The position numbers and the translations under genes were made by a program. Positions 41,379 to 50,867 of a stretch of DNA of 64,000 nucleotides are shown here, one piece after another. The stretch is from Duncaniella muricolitica (GTDB taxonomy: Bacteria; Bacteroidota; Bacteroidia; Bacteroidales; Muribaculaceae). The DNA lies in contig CP061009.1 in the NCBI GenBank assembly GCA_025808375.1, positions 2,666,001 through 2,730,000 of the forward strand. Direction: 5' to 3'. The notes below the pieces were generated by a model. It worked only from the letters and a program-made list of their open reading frames with translations. It did not search any database and had not been told where the DNA came from. The first letter of the stretch is position 1, and each line of letters starts with the position of its first letter.

Positions 41379-42803
41379 ATGCTCGACACAAACTTCCGCA
41401 AAGGCGATGCCAAGACCGATGTATTCGGCTCTGACGCCATGCTAAAATCAGCACCCGTTGAAAAAATCCCTGACGGCCCGACCACTCCTGAAATAGCCTA
41501 TCAGATGGTCAAGGACGAAACCTTCGCCCAGACACAGCCCCGACTCAATCTGGCAACATTCGTTACCACATATATGGACGAGTATGCGACCCGTCTGATG
41601 AACGAGGCTATCAACATCAACTATATTGACGAGACCGAATATCCGCGCGTAGCCGTGATGTGTCAGAAATGTATCAACATCATGGCCAACCTGTGGAACA
41701 CGCCCGAGACCAACAAGTGGAAAGCCGGCGCATTGGCCATAGGTTCGTCAGAGGCCTGTATGCTCGGCGGCATCGCTGCCCTCAAGCGTTGGCGCGAACG
41801 CCGCAAACAGGCGGGCAAACCTTATGACAAACCCAACATGGTAATCTCGACCGGATATCAGATAGTATGGGAGAAATTCGCATCGTTCTGGGATATCGAG
41901 ATGCGTTGCGTGCCACTCTCGTTAGAGCATCCTACACTTGACATCAACGCCGCAATCAAGATGTGTGACGAAAACACCATCTGTGTCGTGCCTATCATGG
42001 GTGTCACATGGACAGGCCTAAACGATGACGTAGAGGCTCTTGACGCGGCTCTTGACAAATATAACGCAGAGACGGGCAACGAGGTGTGCATACACATCGA
42101 CGCAGCGTCAGGCGGATTCATACTGCCGTTCCTCAATCCGGAAAAGAAGTGGGATTTCCGACTCAAATGGGTGCTTTCGATAAGCACATCGGGCCACAAG
42201 TTCGGCCTCGTGTATCCGGGTCTCGGATGGGTGGTATGGAAAGACAAGAAATACCTACCCGATGACATGTCGTTTACGGTAGACTATCTCGGAGCCGAGG
42301 TGACACAGGTGGGACTTAACTATTCACGTCCGGCCGCACAGATACTCGGACAGTATTATCAGTTCATACGCCTCGGATTTGAGGGCTACAAGAACGTGCA
42401 GTACAACTCGCTCATGGTGGCCAAATATCTCCACGAGCAGATAGGGTCGATGGCCGAGTTCCAGCCTTATGCCCCGGAGGTGCCCAACCCGATATTTGTA
42501 TGGCTTATGAAGCCCGAGGTTCAGAAGTCGGCCAAATGGACACTCTATGACCTTCAGGACAAACTGGCCCAGAAGGGCTGGATGGTGCCGGCATATGCGA
42601 TGCCGGCCAATATCGAAAAGATGGTGGTGATGCGCGTGCTGTGCAAGCAAGGTTTCAGCCGCGACATGGCCGACCAGCTATTGGCCGACATACGGTTTGC
42701 CGTCGACGAACTCAACAAGCTCGAATATCCGACCCCGACACGTATCGCCATGGAGAAAAATACTCCTCTCGTGGCCAAGACATTCAACCACACCGGTAAA
42801 TAA
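41379..42803 (+). CDS. gadB: Glutamate decarboxylase
   Basis: 474 residues from the ATG at 41379 (MLDTNFRKGDAK); the longer frame begins inside the upstream region and is rejected. It removes CO2 from glutamate with PLP, giving GABA and consuming a proton. The PLP lysine is K274 in STSGHKFGLVYPG, preceded by HIDAASGGFI. The N-terminal IGSSEACMLGG and PRLNLATFVTTYMDEYA are typical of the GadA/GadB family. Together with the next gene it forms the glutamate-dependent acid-resistance system. A terminator-like hairpin lies between them, so their expression may be unequal. Confidence 0.95.
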   Translation: MLDTNFRKGDAKTDVFGSDAMLKSAPVEKIPDGPTTPEIAYQMVKDETFAQTQPRLNLATFVTTYMDEYATRLMNEAININYIDETEYPRVAVMCQKCINIMANLWNTPETNKWKAGALAIGSSEACMLGGIAALKRWRERRKQAGKPYDKPNMVISTGYQIVWEKFASFWDIEMRCVPLSLEHPTLDINAAIKMCDENTICVVPIMGVTWTGLNDDVEALDAALDKYNAETGNEVCIHIDAASGGFILPFLNPEKKWDFRLKWVLSISTSGHKFGLVYPGLGWVVWKDKKYLPDDMSFTVDYLGAEVTQVGLNYSRPAAQILGQYYQFIRLGFEGYKNVQYNSLMVAKYLHEQIGSMAEFQPYAPEVPNPIFVWLMKPEVQKSAKWTLYDLQDKLAQKGWMVPAYAMPANIEKMVVMRVLCKQGFSRDMADQLLADIRFAVDELNKLEYPTPTRIAMEKNTPLVAKTFNHTGK

Positions 42804-42820
42804 GTATCGAAGCTGATGTG

Positions 42821-42870
42821 ACCGGCCGGCTGCCCCTGTCGCGTGACTGTGGCAACCGGCCGGTCTCTTT
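42821..42870 (+). terminator. Hairpin between gadB and gadC
   Basis: ACCGGCCGG (42821-42829) pairs perfectly with CCGGCCGGT (42856-42864), then CTCTTTATA. Stem of nine GC-rich pairs with a 26-base loop; a weak terminator or attenuator inside the gad operon. Confidence 0.6.
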
Positions 42871-42922
42871 ATACAGACACAGCTCAGAGCAGACGAATTC
42901 AACTATCAAGACCCTCTACATT

Positions 42923-44461
42923 ATGGCAACACAAACTGCTCCCGCCAAGACTTCCAAGGTGAAGCAGGCGGCAAAACTGGGTGTCTTCACCCTTATGATC
43001 ATGAATATCGTGGCGGTGGTATCGCTACGAGGACTTCCGGCCGAGGCAGAATACGGCATGAGCTCGGCTTTCTATTATCTTTTCGCCGCACTGGTATTTC
43101 TTATACCTGTATCACTCGTCGCGGCCGAGCTTGCCGCCATGTTTCCCTACCAACAGGGCGGAATGTTTCGCTGGATAGGCGAGGCTTTCGGAAGCAAACT
43201 CGGATTTCTGGGCATATGGCTTCAATGGGTCGAGAGCACCATATGGTTTCCGACCGTGCTGACCTTCGGAGCCGTATCACTGGCCTTCATCGGCATGGAC
43301 CATGTGGCAGACTCGCATCTCGCCGCCAATAAGCTCTATACAATCGCAGTAGTGCTCGCCATCTACTGGATAGCCACGCTCATATCGCTGAAAGGGCTCG
43401 GCTGGGTGGGCAAAATATCAAAAATAGGCGGCATGGTGGGCACCATAATACCGGCAATCCTGCTGGTGGTGTGTGGAGTCATATATCTTGCAAGCGGAGG
43501 CCACTCCGAGATGAACTTTCACGGAGACTTCTGGCCCGACCTTACCAACTTTGACAACGTGGTGCTGGCAGCCTCGATATTTCTATTTTATGCCGGTATG
43601 GAAATGTCGGGCGTGCACGTCAGAGACATTTCCAATCCTGCGGTCAACTATCCAAAAGCCGTGTTTGGCGGCGCGCTTGTGACGGTGTTGATATTCGTGC
43701 TCGGCACATATGCTCTCGGTGTCATTATTCCGGCCAAGGATATAAATCTCGTGCAGAGTCTGCTTGTGGGGTTTGACAATTATTTCCAGGCATTCCACAT
43801 GGAGTGGTTCACACCTGTCATAGCCATCGCACTTGCATTCGGAGTGCTTGCCGGAGTGCTCACCTGGGTGGCCGGCCCGTCAAAGGGAGTTTTTGCCGTC
43901 GGACAAGCCGGTTATCTGCCAAAATTTTTCCAGAAGACCAACAAGGCCGGTGTGCAGAAAAACATACTGCTCGTCCAGGGTCTTGCCGTGACATTGCTCT
44001 CACTGCTGTTTGTAGTCATGCCGTCGGTACAGAGTTTCTACCAGATATTGTCACAGCTTACCGTGCTGCTGTATCTTATAGCGTATCTGCTAATGTTTGC
44101 GGCCGCAATCTATCTTCGCTATAACATGAAGAATGTCAAGCGGCCTTTCCGTATAGGCAAACGCGGCAACTTGCTGATGTGGGTTGTAGGCGGAGTCGGT
44201 TTTCTCGGCTCGCTGCTTGCATTTGTGCTGAGTTTCTTCCCGCCCGACCAGGTAGCCATGGGCTCGACCACCGTGTGGTATGCAGTGCTCTTCGGAGGTG
44301 TGGCTCTGTTTGTGATACTTCCGTTTATCATACTTGCGTTCCGCAAACCGTCGTGGGTACAGCCGGGCAGCAATTTCGTCCCCTTCCACTGGCAGAAAGA
44401 TCCGGCCTCTCAAGCCGCTCTCAAGAAAGCCGAAGAAGAGTATGAAAAAGTTGAGAATTGA
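42923..44461 (+). CDS. gadC: Glutamate/GABA antiporter (APC superfamily)
   Basis: 512 residues from the ATG at 42923. About 12 membrane segments, starting VKQAAKLGVFTLMIMNIVAV. The GadC-type features are an N-terminal LRGLPAEAEYG, PYQQGGMFRWIGEAFG, and the FYAGMEMSGVHV motif near residue 230. It imports glutamate and exports GABA made by GadB, removing protons from the cytoplasm. The C-terminal tail is polar, as in GadC, where it acts as a pH plug, though sequence identity to that plug cannot be judged. No closer promoter element was found in the 119 bases after gadB. Confidence 0.9.
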   Translation: MATQTAPAKTSKVKQAAKLGVFTLMIMNIVAVVSLRGLPAEAEYGMSSAFYYLFAALVFLIPVSLVAAELAAMFPYQQGGMFRWIGEAFGSKLGFLGIWLQWVESTIWFPTVLTFGAVSLAFIGMDHVADSHLAANKLYTIAVVLAIYWIATLISLKGLGWVGKISKIGGMVGTIIPAILLVVCGVIYLASGGHSEMNFHGDFWPDLTNFDNVVLAASIFLFYAGMEMSGVHVRDISNPAVNYPKAVFGGALVTVLIFVLGTYALGVIIPAKDINLVQSLLVGFDNYFQAFHMEWFTPVIAIALAFGVLAGVLTWVAGPSKGVFAVGQAGYLPKFFQKTNKAGVQKNILLVQGLAVTLLSLLFVVMPSVQSFYQILSQLTVLLYLIAYLLMFAAAIYLRYNMKNVKRPFRIGKRGNLLMWVVGGVGFLGSLLAFVLSFFPPDQVAMGSTTVWYAVLFGGVALFVILPFIILAFRKPSWVQPGSNFVPFHWQKDPASQAALKKAEEEYEKVEN

Positions 44462-44479
44462 GATAAAGATTCATGATAT

Positions 44480-44521
44480 TATAAAAGGCTCAGGAAACCG
44501 ACGTTTTCTGAGCCTTTTATA
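44480..44521. terminator. Bidirectional terminator gadC / ftsH
   Basis: ATAAAAGGCTCAG pairs with CTGAGCCTTTTAT around an inner AAAC/GTTT stem. A-rich left and T-rich right flanks serve both converging genes. Confidence 0.87.
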
Positions 44522-44541
44522 TATAGTGTATCTAAAATTAC

Positions 44542-46650
44542 CTATTGATCGTTATCCTGTTTTTCTATGCCTTTAAACGGAGGAGGTGTGGTCTGAGAAG
44601 AAACTTCTACCGCCTCGACGTCTTCAGGAGCATCGGATGATGGTGTGGCAGGAGTGTCGTCGGCATTGTCAGCAGACGATTCGGACTGTGCCTGCTGCGC
44701 TGCCTCGCGGGCTGCGTCGCGTTCGGCCTGAAGACGCATTATCTCCTCGGTGCGCGAACGCCACTGACGCGGGCCGAATATCTCCTTGAGGTCTTCGGCA
44801 TACATCACTTCCTTGGTGAGAAGGGTCTCGGCCAGACGGGCGTGTCCGTCCTTATGCTCGCGGATGATGCACTTGGCACGCTCATACTGCTCGTTGATGA
44901 TGCGTGACACCTCGTCGTCAATCTGCTTTGCCCGCTCACCGCCATAAGGCTTGGAGAAACCGTAGGCCTGACCGGTGGAGTCGTAGTAACATACGTTGGG
45001 GAGCTTCTCGCTCATGCCGTAATAGACCACAATAGCATAGGCTATCTTGGTGACTTTCTCAAGGTCATTGAGCGCGCCTGTCGACACCTGTCCAAAGGTG
45101 AGTTCTTCAGCCGCACGACCGCCGAGGGTCATACACATCTGGTCGAGCAGAGCCTGCAGCGGTGTAATCTGACGCTCCTCGGGCATATACCATGCCGCAC
45201 CGAGAGCCATGCCGCGGGGCACGATGGAGACTTTGACCATCTCGTTGGAATACTCCAGAAACCATGACACTGTAGCGTGTCCGGCCTCGTGGATGGCGAT
45301 AGCCTTTTTCTCGTCGGCCGATATAATCTTGGAACTGTGTTCCAGACCACAGATGATGCGGTCAATGGCCGACATGAAACTGTCGCGGTCGACGGTCTTC
45401 TTATTGTTACGTGCTGCTATAAGCGCGGCCTCGTTACATACGTTGGCTATATCCGCGCCCGAGAATCCGGCCGTCTGACGGGCCATCACTTCGACATCCA
45501 CGCTATCGTCCTTCTTGATGTTGCGCAGATGGACATTGAAAATCTCTATACGGTCCTTGAGTTCGGGGAGGTCGACTGTAATCTGACGGTCGAAGCGTCC
45601 GGCACGCAGAAGGGCTTTGTCAAGAATGTCGGCACGGTTGGTGGCAGCGAGAATAATCACACCACTGTTGGTGCCGAAACCGTCCATCTCGGTGAGGAGC
45701 TGGTTGAGCGTATTTTCGCGCTCGTCGTTGGCACCCATGTTGGGTTTTTTGCCACGCGCACGGCCCACGGCGTCAATCTCGTCGATAAACACGATGCAGG
45801 GAGCCTTCTCCTTGGCCTGGCGGAAGAGGTCGCGGACACGCGATGCACCCACGCCGACAAACATCTCGACAAAATCGGAGCCCGACATAGAGAAGAAAGG
45901 CACGTTGGCCTCGCCGGCAACAGCCTTGGCAAGAAGGGTCTTACCCGTTCCGGGAGGGCCTACAAGCAGCGCGCCCTTGGGTATCTTGCCGCCAAGATCG
46001 GTGTAACGCTGCGGGTTGCGAAGAAACTCGACAATCTCGCGTATCTCGGTCTTGGGTTCGGTGAGTCCGGCAACATCCTTGAACGTAACATTGGTAGCCT
46101 CACCTTTCTCAAAGACCTTGGCCTTGGACTTACCGACATTGAACACTCCGCCGGGTCCGCCACCGCTCGCTCCGCCCGACATGCGCTTCATCATGAAGAA
46201 CCAGAAAGCGACAAGCAGAATGATAGGCCCGAAAGTCCAGAGTATCGAGGAGTAGTCGGATGTTTTCTCGTAATTGACCTCACCGTGAAACTTGCCCTCG
46301 GCCTTCCACACATCAATCTGATCCTTCATCTTGTCGGCCGAAGGGATGTCGGTGACAATATGGGCCACCACACCGCCGTCGGGCTTGTATTGGCTCTCAT
46401 GGAATATGGTACGGGCCAACGAGTCGGAGACAACAGCCTCGGCTTTGTTGGTGTTGGTGAAGACCGTAATCTTTTCGACTCCTCCCGACGCGACATACTG
46501 CTCAAACTTGGAGTAGCTCACGTCCTTGGTCAAGGAATTGTCATCGATATATAGCATTCCTACAAGGAAAACTATAATTATGGCATATGCCCAGTACATG
46601 CTGAAGCGTATGCCGCCCTTCTTGGGTCTGTTATCGGGGGTACTCATCAT
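44542..46650 (-). CDS. ftsH: ATP-dependent zinc metalloprotease FtsH
   Basis: 702 residues. Two N-terminal membrane helices (about 17-37 and 130-150) flank a periplasmic domain. The AAA+ domain follows with Walker A GPPGTGKT, Walker B CIVFIDEIDA and the arginine-finger region. The zinc protease site is H454-E455-AGH458. It degrades membrane and regulatory proteins. The C-terminal ~70 residues are a low-complexity acidic/Gln-Ala tail. It is the last gene of a leftward block beginning at ftsX and lies 46 bases after rsfS, the order usual in Bacteroidetes; cdsA, often next, is elsewhere. Confidence 0.97.
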   Translation of the reverse strand: MMSTPDNRPKKGGIRFSMYWAYAIIIVFLVGMLYIDDNSLTKDVSYSKFEQYVASGGVEKITVFTNTNKAEAVVSDSLARTIFHESQYKPDGGVVAHIVTDIPSADKMKDQIDVWKAEGKFHGEVNYEKTSDYSSILWTFGPIILLVAFWFFMMKRMSGGASGGGPGGVFNVGKSKAKVFEKGEATNVTFKDVAGLTEPKTEIREIVEFLRNPQRYTDLGGKIPKGALLVGPPGTGKTLLAKAVAGEANVPFFSMSGSDFVEMFVGVGASRVRDLFRQAKEKAPCIVFIDEIDAVGRARGKKPNMGANDERENTLNQLLTEMDGFGTNSGVIILAATNRADILDKALLRAGRFDRQITVDLPELKDRIEIFNVHLRNIKKDDSVDVEVMARQTAGFSGADIANVCNEAALIAARNNKKTVDRDSFMSAIDRIICGLEHSSKIISADEKKAIAIHEAGHATVSWFLEYSNEMVKVSIVPRGMALGAAWYMPEERQITPLQALLDQMCMTLGGRAAEELTFGQVSTGALNDLEKVTKIAYAIVVYYGMSEKLPNVCYYDSTGQAYGFSKPYGGERAKQIDDEVSRIINEQYERAKCIIREHKDGHARLAETLLTKEVMYAEDLKEIFGPRQWRSRTEEIMRLQAERDAAREAAQQAQSESSADNADDTPATPSSDAPEDVEAVEVSSQTTPPPFKGIEKQDNDQ

Positions 46651-46696
46651 ATGCGGTAGTTAGGTGAGGTCGATGAATATGAAAAAAGATGACACG

Positions 46697-47059
46697 TCAG
46701 TCAAGATCGGGAATCTCAGTGATGCGCGCATCACTCCAGAGCCCTTCGAGATCATAGAGACGGCGTGTCTCGGGGAGAAACACATGTACCATGGTGTCGT
46801 CATAGTCTATGACAATCCATTGAGAGTTGGTATATCCGTCATAGTTGTATGGTTTGATGCGACCATGCTCAAAAAGATAGTCGCGCACGCTGTCGGCCAC
46901 TGCGGCCACATGCTGCGACGAGGTGCCCTCGCATATCACGAAGCGCGAAGCGGCCGCGCTCTCTATGTCGCTGAGATCCACGACGGTGATATGTTTGCCC
47001 TTTCGGTCCTGTATACCTTCGATTATCATCGGGAGCAGGTCAGTAGTGTTGTCTGTCAT
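46697..47059 (-). CDS. rsfS: Ribosomal silencing factor RsfS
   Basis: 120 residues, the family's usual size (DUF143/Iojap). Conserved parts are KHITVVDLSDIESAAASRFV near the start, then CEGTSSQHVAAVADSVRD and the C-terminal WIVIDYDDTMVHVFLPE. It binds ribosomal protein L14 and blocks subunit joining during starvation. It precedes ftsH on the same strand by 46 bases, a conserved pairing in Bacteroidetes. The upstream 156 bases to the IMPACT-family gene hold no feature I recognise. Confidence 0.93.
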   Translation of the reverse strand: MTDNTTDLLPMIIEGIQDRKGKHITVVDLSDIESAAASRFVICEGTSSQHVAAVADSVRDYLFEHGRIKPYNYDGYTNSQWIVIDYDDTMVHVFLPETRRLYDLEGLWSDARITEIPDLD

Positions 47060-47215
47060 GAATTATAGGGGTTGTCTGAAAATATTTCTTCGTTGAAACT
47101 TTTAATGTGGATGAATATTAACGGCGTCAAGTCACAAAGGTAGTCATTTTTGCTCATAACACGTTGTCCGTTCTGCCGTTTTTTATCGCTCACCTTTCTA
47201 AACAATAATGACACG

Positions 47216-47821
47216 TCAATAGTTTAGCGAGGTGCCGGAGACAGCATCAAGCCGCGCGGCTATGACTGGCACGATGTCGAGCGGAAGTGACAGTGTGAGA
47301 GTGCAGGTATTGTCAAACTCCTGTCCAGTAATCTTCACTGCATCAGAGGCCGAAGTGCTCTTGATAATCTTCATCACGTCGTTCATAGCAAGATAGGGAA
47401 ATGTCACGCTCATCTGAGTCATTTCGCGGCCTTCGACCGTGCCGGCGTCATCGAGAGCCAGACGTGCGGCCTCGCGATAGGCTGTGATAAGTCCGGAGGT
47501 GCCGAGTTTGATGCCTCCGAAATATCTGACCACTATCACGACCACATTGGTCAGGCCAAGAGAGTTGATCTGTCCGAGTATCGGTTTGCCGGCCGTGCCG
47601 GAAGGCTCTCCGTTGTCGCTCGAAAGATATGTGAGCCGGTCGGCCCCGACCATGTAGGCCCAGCAGACATGACGTGCGTCATGATACTCGTTGGCATACA
47701 ATGCTATGCACTCCCGGGCCTCGTCGACCGACGACACCGGAAGTGCAAAGGCCAGGAATCGGCTCATCTTTTCGCGATAAATCCCTTCGCCTGATTTTGG
47801 TATGGTCAGATATTTGGCCAT
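47216..47821 (-). CDS. IMPACT/YigZ family protein
   Basis: 201 residues. The N-terminal UPF0029 domain (about 15-125) has the family motif SDNGEPSGTAGKPIL and the following VVVIVVRYFGGIKLGTSGL; a small C-terminal DUF1949 domain follows. YigZ-type proteins bind nucleic acid and have been linked to translation control; a reaction is not established. It lies 31 bases downstream of queA in the leftward block and is probably cotranscribed with it. Confidence 0.9.
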   Translation of the reverse strand: MAKYLTIPKSGEGIYREKMSRFLAFALPVSSVDEARECIALYANEYHDARHVCWAYMVGADRLTYLSSDNGEPSGTAGKPILGQINSLGLTNVVVIVVRYFGGIKLGTSGLITAYREAARLALDDAGTVEGREMTQMSVTFPYLAMNDVMKIIKSTSASDAVKITGQEFDNTCTLTLSLPLDIVPVIAARLDAVSGTSLNY

Positions 47822-47852
47822 CTCAAGAAATCGGTACCTCCAGGTAACGCCA

Positions 47853-48902
47853 TCAGATAATCAGCATCGAATCGCCGTAGACACCAAACTTGTAACCCTC
47901 CTTGACAGCCTTCTTGTAGGCTTCCATCACGAGGTCATAGCCACCGAAAGCGGCTACCATCATGAGCATAGTGGAGTAAGGGAGGTGGAAGTTTGACACC
48001 AGCGCGTCGGTGACGGTGAAGTCGTAGGGAGGGAAAATAAACTTGTTGGTCCAGCCCGAGTAGGTCTTCATGTGTCCGCCCATGCTCACTGCGCTGGCGA
48101 TGCCGCGGAGCACCTGTGTACCCACGGCACACACCTTATGGCCGGCGTCCTTGGTGGCGTTGACCTTGTCGACAAGCTCCTGCGATGCCTCCATCTCCTC
48201 TGAGTCCATGCGGTGCTTGGTGAGGTCCTCCACGTCGATCTCGCGATAGTTGCCCAGACCGCTGTGGATGGTGATGAAAGCCTCGCCGACGCCTTTGATC
48301 TCAAGACGTTTCATGAGTTCGCGCGAGAAGTGCAGACCGGCACCCGAAGCCACTACAGCACCTTCACGGTGGGCATAGATGGTCTGATAGCGGTCAGTGT
48401 CCTCGGATGTCGACTCGCGGTTGATATAGAAGGGCAGAGGGGTAGCACCGAGCTTGTAAAGCTCTTCCTTGAACTCCTCGTGGGGACCGTCGTAGAGAAA
48501 GCGCAGAGTGCGGCCGCGCGAGGTGGTGTTGTCAATCACCTCGGCCACCATCGACTCGTCATCGCCAAAATAGAGCTTGTTGCCGATACGTATCTTGCGG
48601 GCCGGCTCCACGAGCACGTCCCAAAGTTTGTTTTCCGCGCTCAGCTCGCGCAACAAAAACACCTCGATGCGCGCGCCGGTCTTCTCCTTGTTTCCGTAAA
48701 GTAGTGCGGGAAACACCATGGAGTCGTTGTAGACAAACAGGTCGCCATCGTCAAAATAGTTGATAATTTCCTTAAACTCGTGATGCTCTATCGAGCCGTC
48801 CTTGCGGTTGACCACCATCAGACGGGCCTCGTCACGTTCGCCGCCGGGCTGCTGGGCTATAAGCTCCTCAGGCAGACGGAATTTGAATTGTGAAAGTTTC
48901 AT
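47853..48902 (-). CDS. queA: tRNA preQ1(34) S-adenosylmethionine ribosyltransferase-isomerase
   Basis: 349 residues, a full-length QueA. It transfers and isomerises the ribose of SAM onto preQ1 in tRNA wobble position 34, giving epoxyqueuosine. Typical stretches: MKLSQFKFRLPEELIAQ at the start, VYNDSMVFPALLYG, the AEVIDNTTSRGRTLRF block, TIHSGLGNYREI and the C-terminal FHLPYSTMLMMVAAFGG. No other queuosine genes are adjacent. It sits 49 bases after truB, another tRNA-modification gene. Confidence 0.96.
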   Translation of the reverse strand: MKLSQFKFRLPEELIAQQPGGERDEARLMVVNRKDGSIEHHEFKEIINYFDDGDLFVYNDSMVFPALLYGNKEKTGARIEVFLLRELSAENKLWDVLVEPARKIRIGNKLYFGDDESMVAEVIDNTTSRGRTLRFLYDGPHEEFKEELYKLGATPLPFYINRESTSEDTDRYQTIYAHREGAVVASGAGLHFSRELMKRLEIKGVGEAFITIHSGLGNYREIDVEDLTKHRMDSEEMEASQELVDKVNATKDAGHKVCAVGTQVLRGIASAVSMGGHMKTYSGWTNKFIFPPYDFTVTDALVSNFHLPYSTMLMMVAAFGGYDLVMEAYKKAVKEGYKFGVYGDSMLII

Positions 48903-48951
48903 CCTCTCTCAGTATGTATTGTTTTCACTTGATTGTTTCTATATTTTTATC

Positions 48952-49680
48952 TCACTTGCCGTCACATGACTCCTCGTCGGGAATCACGATGTCGGTGGTG
49001 CGTATGAGTTCGACAGCCTGCTCCACCGTGAGGCAGTCCTCAATGCCCACATCGCCCACACGAGTGCGGCGCAGGGCCGTTAGATGTCCGCCGCTGCCGA
49101 GGGCTTCGCCTATGTCGCGGGCAAGCGCGCGTATATATGTGCCCTTGCTGCATACGATGCGCAGACGCAGGCTCATCTTCTCTTCATCAAACTTCTCGAT
49201 ATCAATGCTGTCAATGACAAGCACCTTGGGCTTCAGTTCCACCTCATGCCCCTTGCGGGCCATATTGTAAGCACGATGGCCATCGACCTTGCAGGCCGAG
49301 AATGCCGGGGGCACCTGCTCGATGCGTCCGCGGAAGCGGGGAAGGATGGCTTCGATGGCTTCGCGTGTAATATGGGAGGTGGGATATGTGGCGTCAATCT
49401 CGGTCTCGAGGTCAAACGACGGGGTAGTGGCTCCAAGCTGTATGGTGGCCACATACTCCTTCACTCCTGCCTGGAGACTCTCGATGAGTTTGGTCGAGCG
49501 GCCGGTAACCACTACCATCACACCTGTAGCCAAAGGATCAAGCGTGCCGGCATGGCCTACCTTCATCTTCTTACGATGAAGGCGATGGAGCAACACCCCA
49601 CGCAGACGCTTTACGACGTCAAACGAGGTCCATCCCAATGGCTTGTCTATATAAAGTGTCTCTCCGCTAATGAAATCCAT
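48952..49680 (-). CDS. truB: tRNA pseudouridine(55) synthase
   Basis: 242 residues, near the short end for TruB since the C-terminal PUA domain is minimal. The catalytic motif GHAGTLDPLATGVMV carries the essential Asp near residue 48. KPLGWTSFDVVKRLR at the start and GTYIRALARDIGEALG in the C-terminal half are diagnostic. It makes pseudouridine at position 55 in the T-loop of tRNAs. It starts 15 bases after uppP in the leftward block. Confidence 0.96.
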   Translation of the reverse strand: MDFISGETLYIDKPLGWTSFDVVKRLRGVLLHRLHRKKMKVGHAGTLDPLATGVMVVVTGRSTKLIESLQAGVKEYVATIQLGATTPSFDLETEIDATYPTSHITREAIEAILPRFRGRIEQVPPAFSACKVDGHRAYNMARKGHEVELKPKVLVIDSIDIEKFDEEKMSLRLRIVCSKGTYIRALARDIGEALGSGGHLTALRRTRVGDVGIEDCLTVEQAVELIRTTDIVIPDEESCDGK

Positions 49681-49695
49681 AGGTTATGAGTTCTA

Positions 49696-50514
49696 TCACC
49701 AGACTATACACAAAATACCGACAGCAAGACAGTAGAGCGCGAACCACACGAGTTTGCCCTTCTTTACAATGTCAATCATCCATTTGCAGGCGATGCAACC
49801 CACGACAAAGGCTGCTATAAAGCCGATGGCCAGCGGGAGGATACCCACACTCTGCCCCATGCCTTCACCACCGATCAAGTCCTTGACACCCAGCATTGCT
49901 TCGCCAAGTATAGGAATGATTACCATGAAGAATGAGAACTGAGCTATCTTGTCGCGCTTGTCGCCGAGAAGCAGACCTGTGGCAATCGTTGTGCCCGAGC
50001 GGCTAAGGCCGGGGAGCACGGCGATGGCCTGAGAGCAACCGATGAAGAACGCATCCAACCATGTGATGTCGTGTCCGCGCTCATGATTGCGGGCCTCGCG
50101 GGCCGGGTTGCGGAAATAGTAGGCAAAACCAAGCAGACATGCTGTCACAAGCAGACAGATACCTACCACAGTGAGGCCTCCGCCGAAAAAGCTCTCAACA
50201 AAATCCTTAAAGCAGAGACCGACTATGGCCACAGGGATGCATGAGAGCAATATCTTACACACATAATAAAAATTATCGTCGCGGGCAAATGTGAAGAACG
50301 ATTTGCACAAGGGCAAAAACTCGCGCCAAAGCACTACGATAGTGCTCAATACTGTAGCCACATGAAGAGCTACGTCAAACTCCAGGGCATCCTCACCGGA
50401 AAGTTCAAGTCCGAGTATTTCACGAAAGATTTCCAGGTGTCCGCTGCTGCTTATAGGCAGATATTCAGCCAAGCCCTGCACCACACCGAGTATAAGCGCG
50501 TCTAACCAATCCAT
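49696..50514 (-). CDS. uppP: Undecaprenyl-diphosphate phosphatase (UppP/BacA)
   Basis: 272 residues, about eight membrane helices. The two active-site motifs are present: GLAEYLPISSSGHLE (residues 16-29) with its Glu and Ser cluster, and VLPGLSRSGTTIATGLLLG (about 168-186). It recycles the lipid carrier for peptidoglycan, capsule and O-antigen and confers bacitracin tolerance. Four bases separate it from the upstream DUF3098 gene, so translation is probably coupled. Confidence 0.96.
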   Translation of the reverse strand: MDWLDALILGVVQGLAEYLPISSSGHLEIFREILGLELSGEDALEFDVALHVATVLSTIVVLWREFLPLCKSFFTFARDDNFYYVCKILLSCIPVAIVGLCFKDFVESFFGGGLTVVGICLLVTACLLGFAYYFRNPAREARNHERGHDITWLDAFFIGCSQAIAVLPGLSRSGTTIATGLLLGDKRDKIAQFSFFMVIIPILGEAMLGVKDLIGGEGMGQSVGILPLAIGFIAAFVVGCIACKWMIDIVKKGKLVWFALYCLAVGILCIVW

Positions 50515-50517
50515 ATC

Positions 50518-50802
50518 TTATTTCTTTTTAGGTGAATACATTATAGCCACGCCCATGAAAATAAAGCCAAGGAAGGCAATGGTCGGCCCTACCACTATGC
50601 GGCGGGCAGAAAATATATCGGGATTAAACTCGCCCCAGTCGGTGGCACCGCCGGCCATCAGCAGAAAGCCGAGCACTATCATCACTCCGGCAGCAGCCAT
50701 CAGTCTGAAATTGGCACGGAGGAGAGGCAGCTCGTTGTCGTTTTCCTTCTCGAGCACATCGTTTTTGTCGGAACGACGGTCTGATTTATAAGCCATAATC
50801 AA
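50518..50802 (-). CDS. DUF3098 small membrane protein
   Basis: 94 residues. A charged N-terminal head (SDRRSDKNDVLEKENDN) precedes two membrane helices (about 31-48 and 67-85), ending with YSPKKK. DUF3098 proteins are Bacteroidetes-specific and almost always lie between ftsX and uppP, as here; function is unknown. It follows ftsX by 65 bases containing a hairpin. An alternative start at the third codon is possible. Confidence 0.85.
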   Translation of the reverse strand: MIMAYKSDRRSDKNDVLEKENDNELPLLRANFRLMAAAGVMIVLGFLLMAGGATDWGEFNPDIFSARRIVVGPTIAFLGFIFMGVAIMYSPKKK

Positions 50803-50821
50803 TATGTTTTTTTGTATGGTA

Positions 50822-50861
50822 GAGCCGTTGACAACACGCTTGGCGGTGTCGTCAACGGCTC
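50822..50861 (-). other. Hairpin between ftsX and DUF3098 genes
   Basis: GAGCCGTTGACAACAC pairs with GTGTCGTCAACGGCTC (one mismatch, a G-U in RNA) around an 8-base loop. On the transcribed strand it is followed by an A-rich stretch, not U, so it is not a standard terminator. It may protect or regulate the mRNA. Confidence 0.6.
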
Positions 50862-50867
50862 CATTAT

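Noticed and set aside
45277..46554. Long open frame (425 residues) opposite ftsH
   Set aside because: It lies wholly antisense to a canonical ftsH gene and has no domain of its own; it is due to high GC codon positions.
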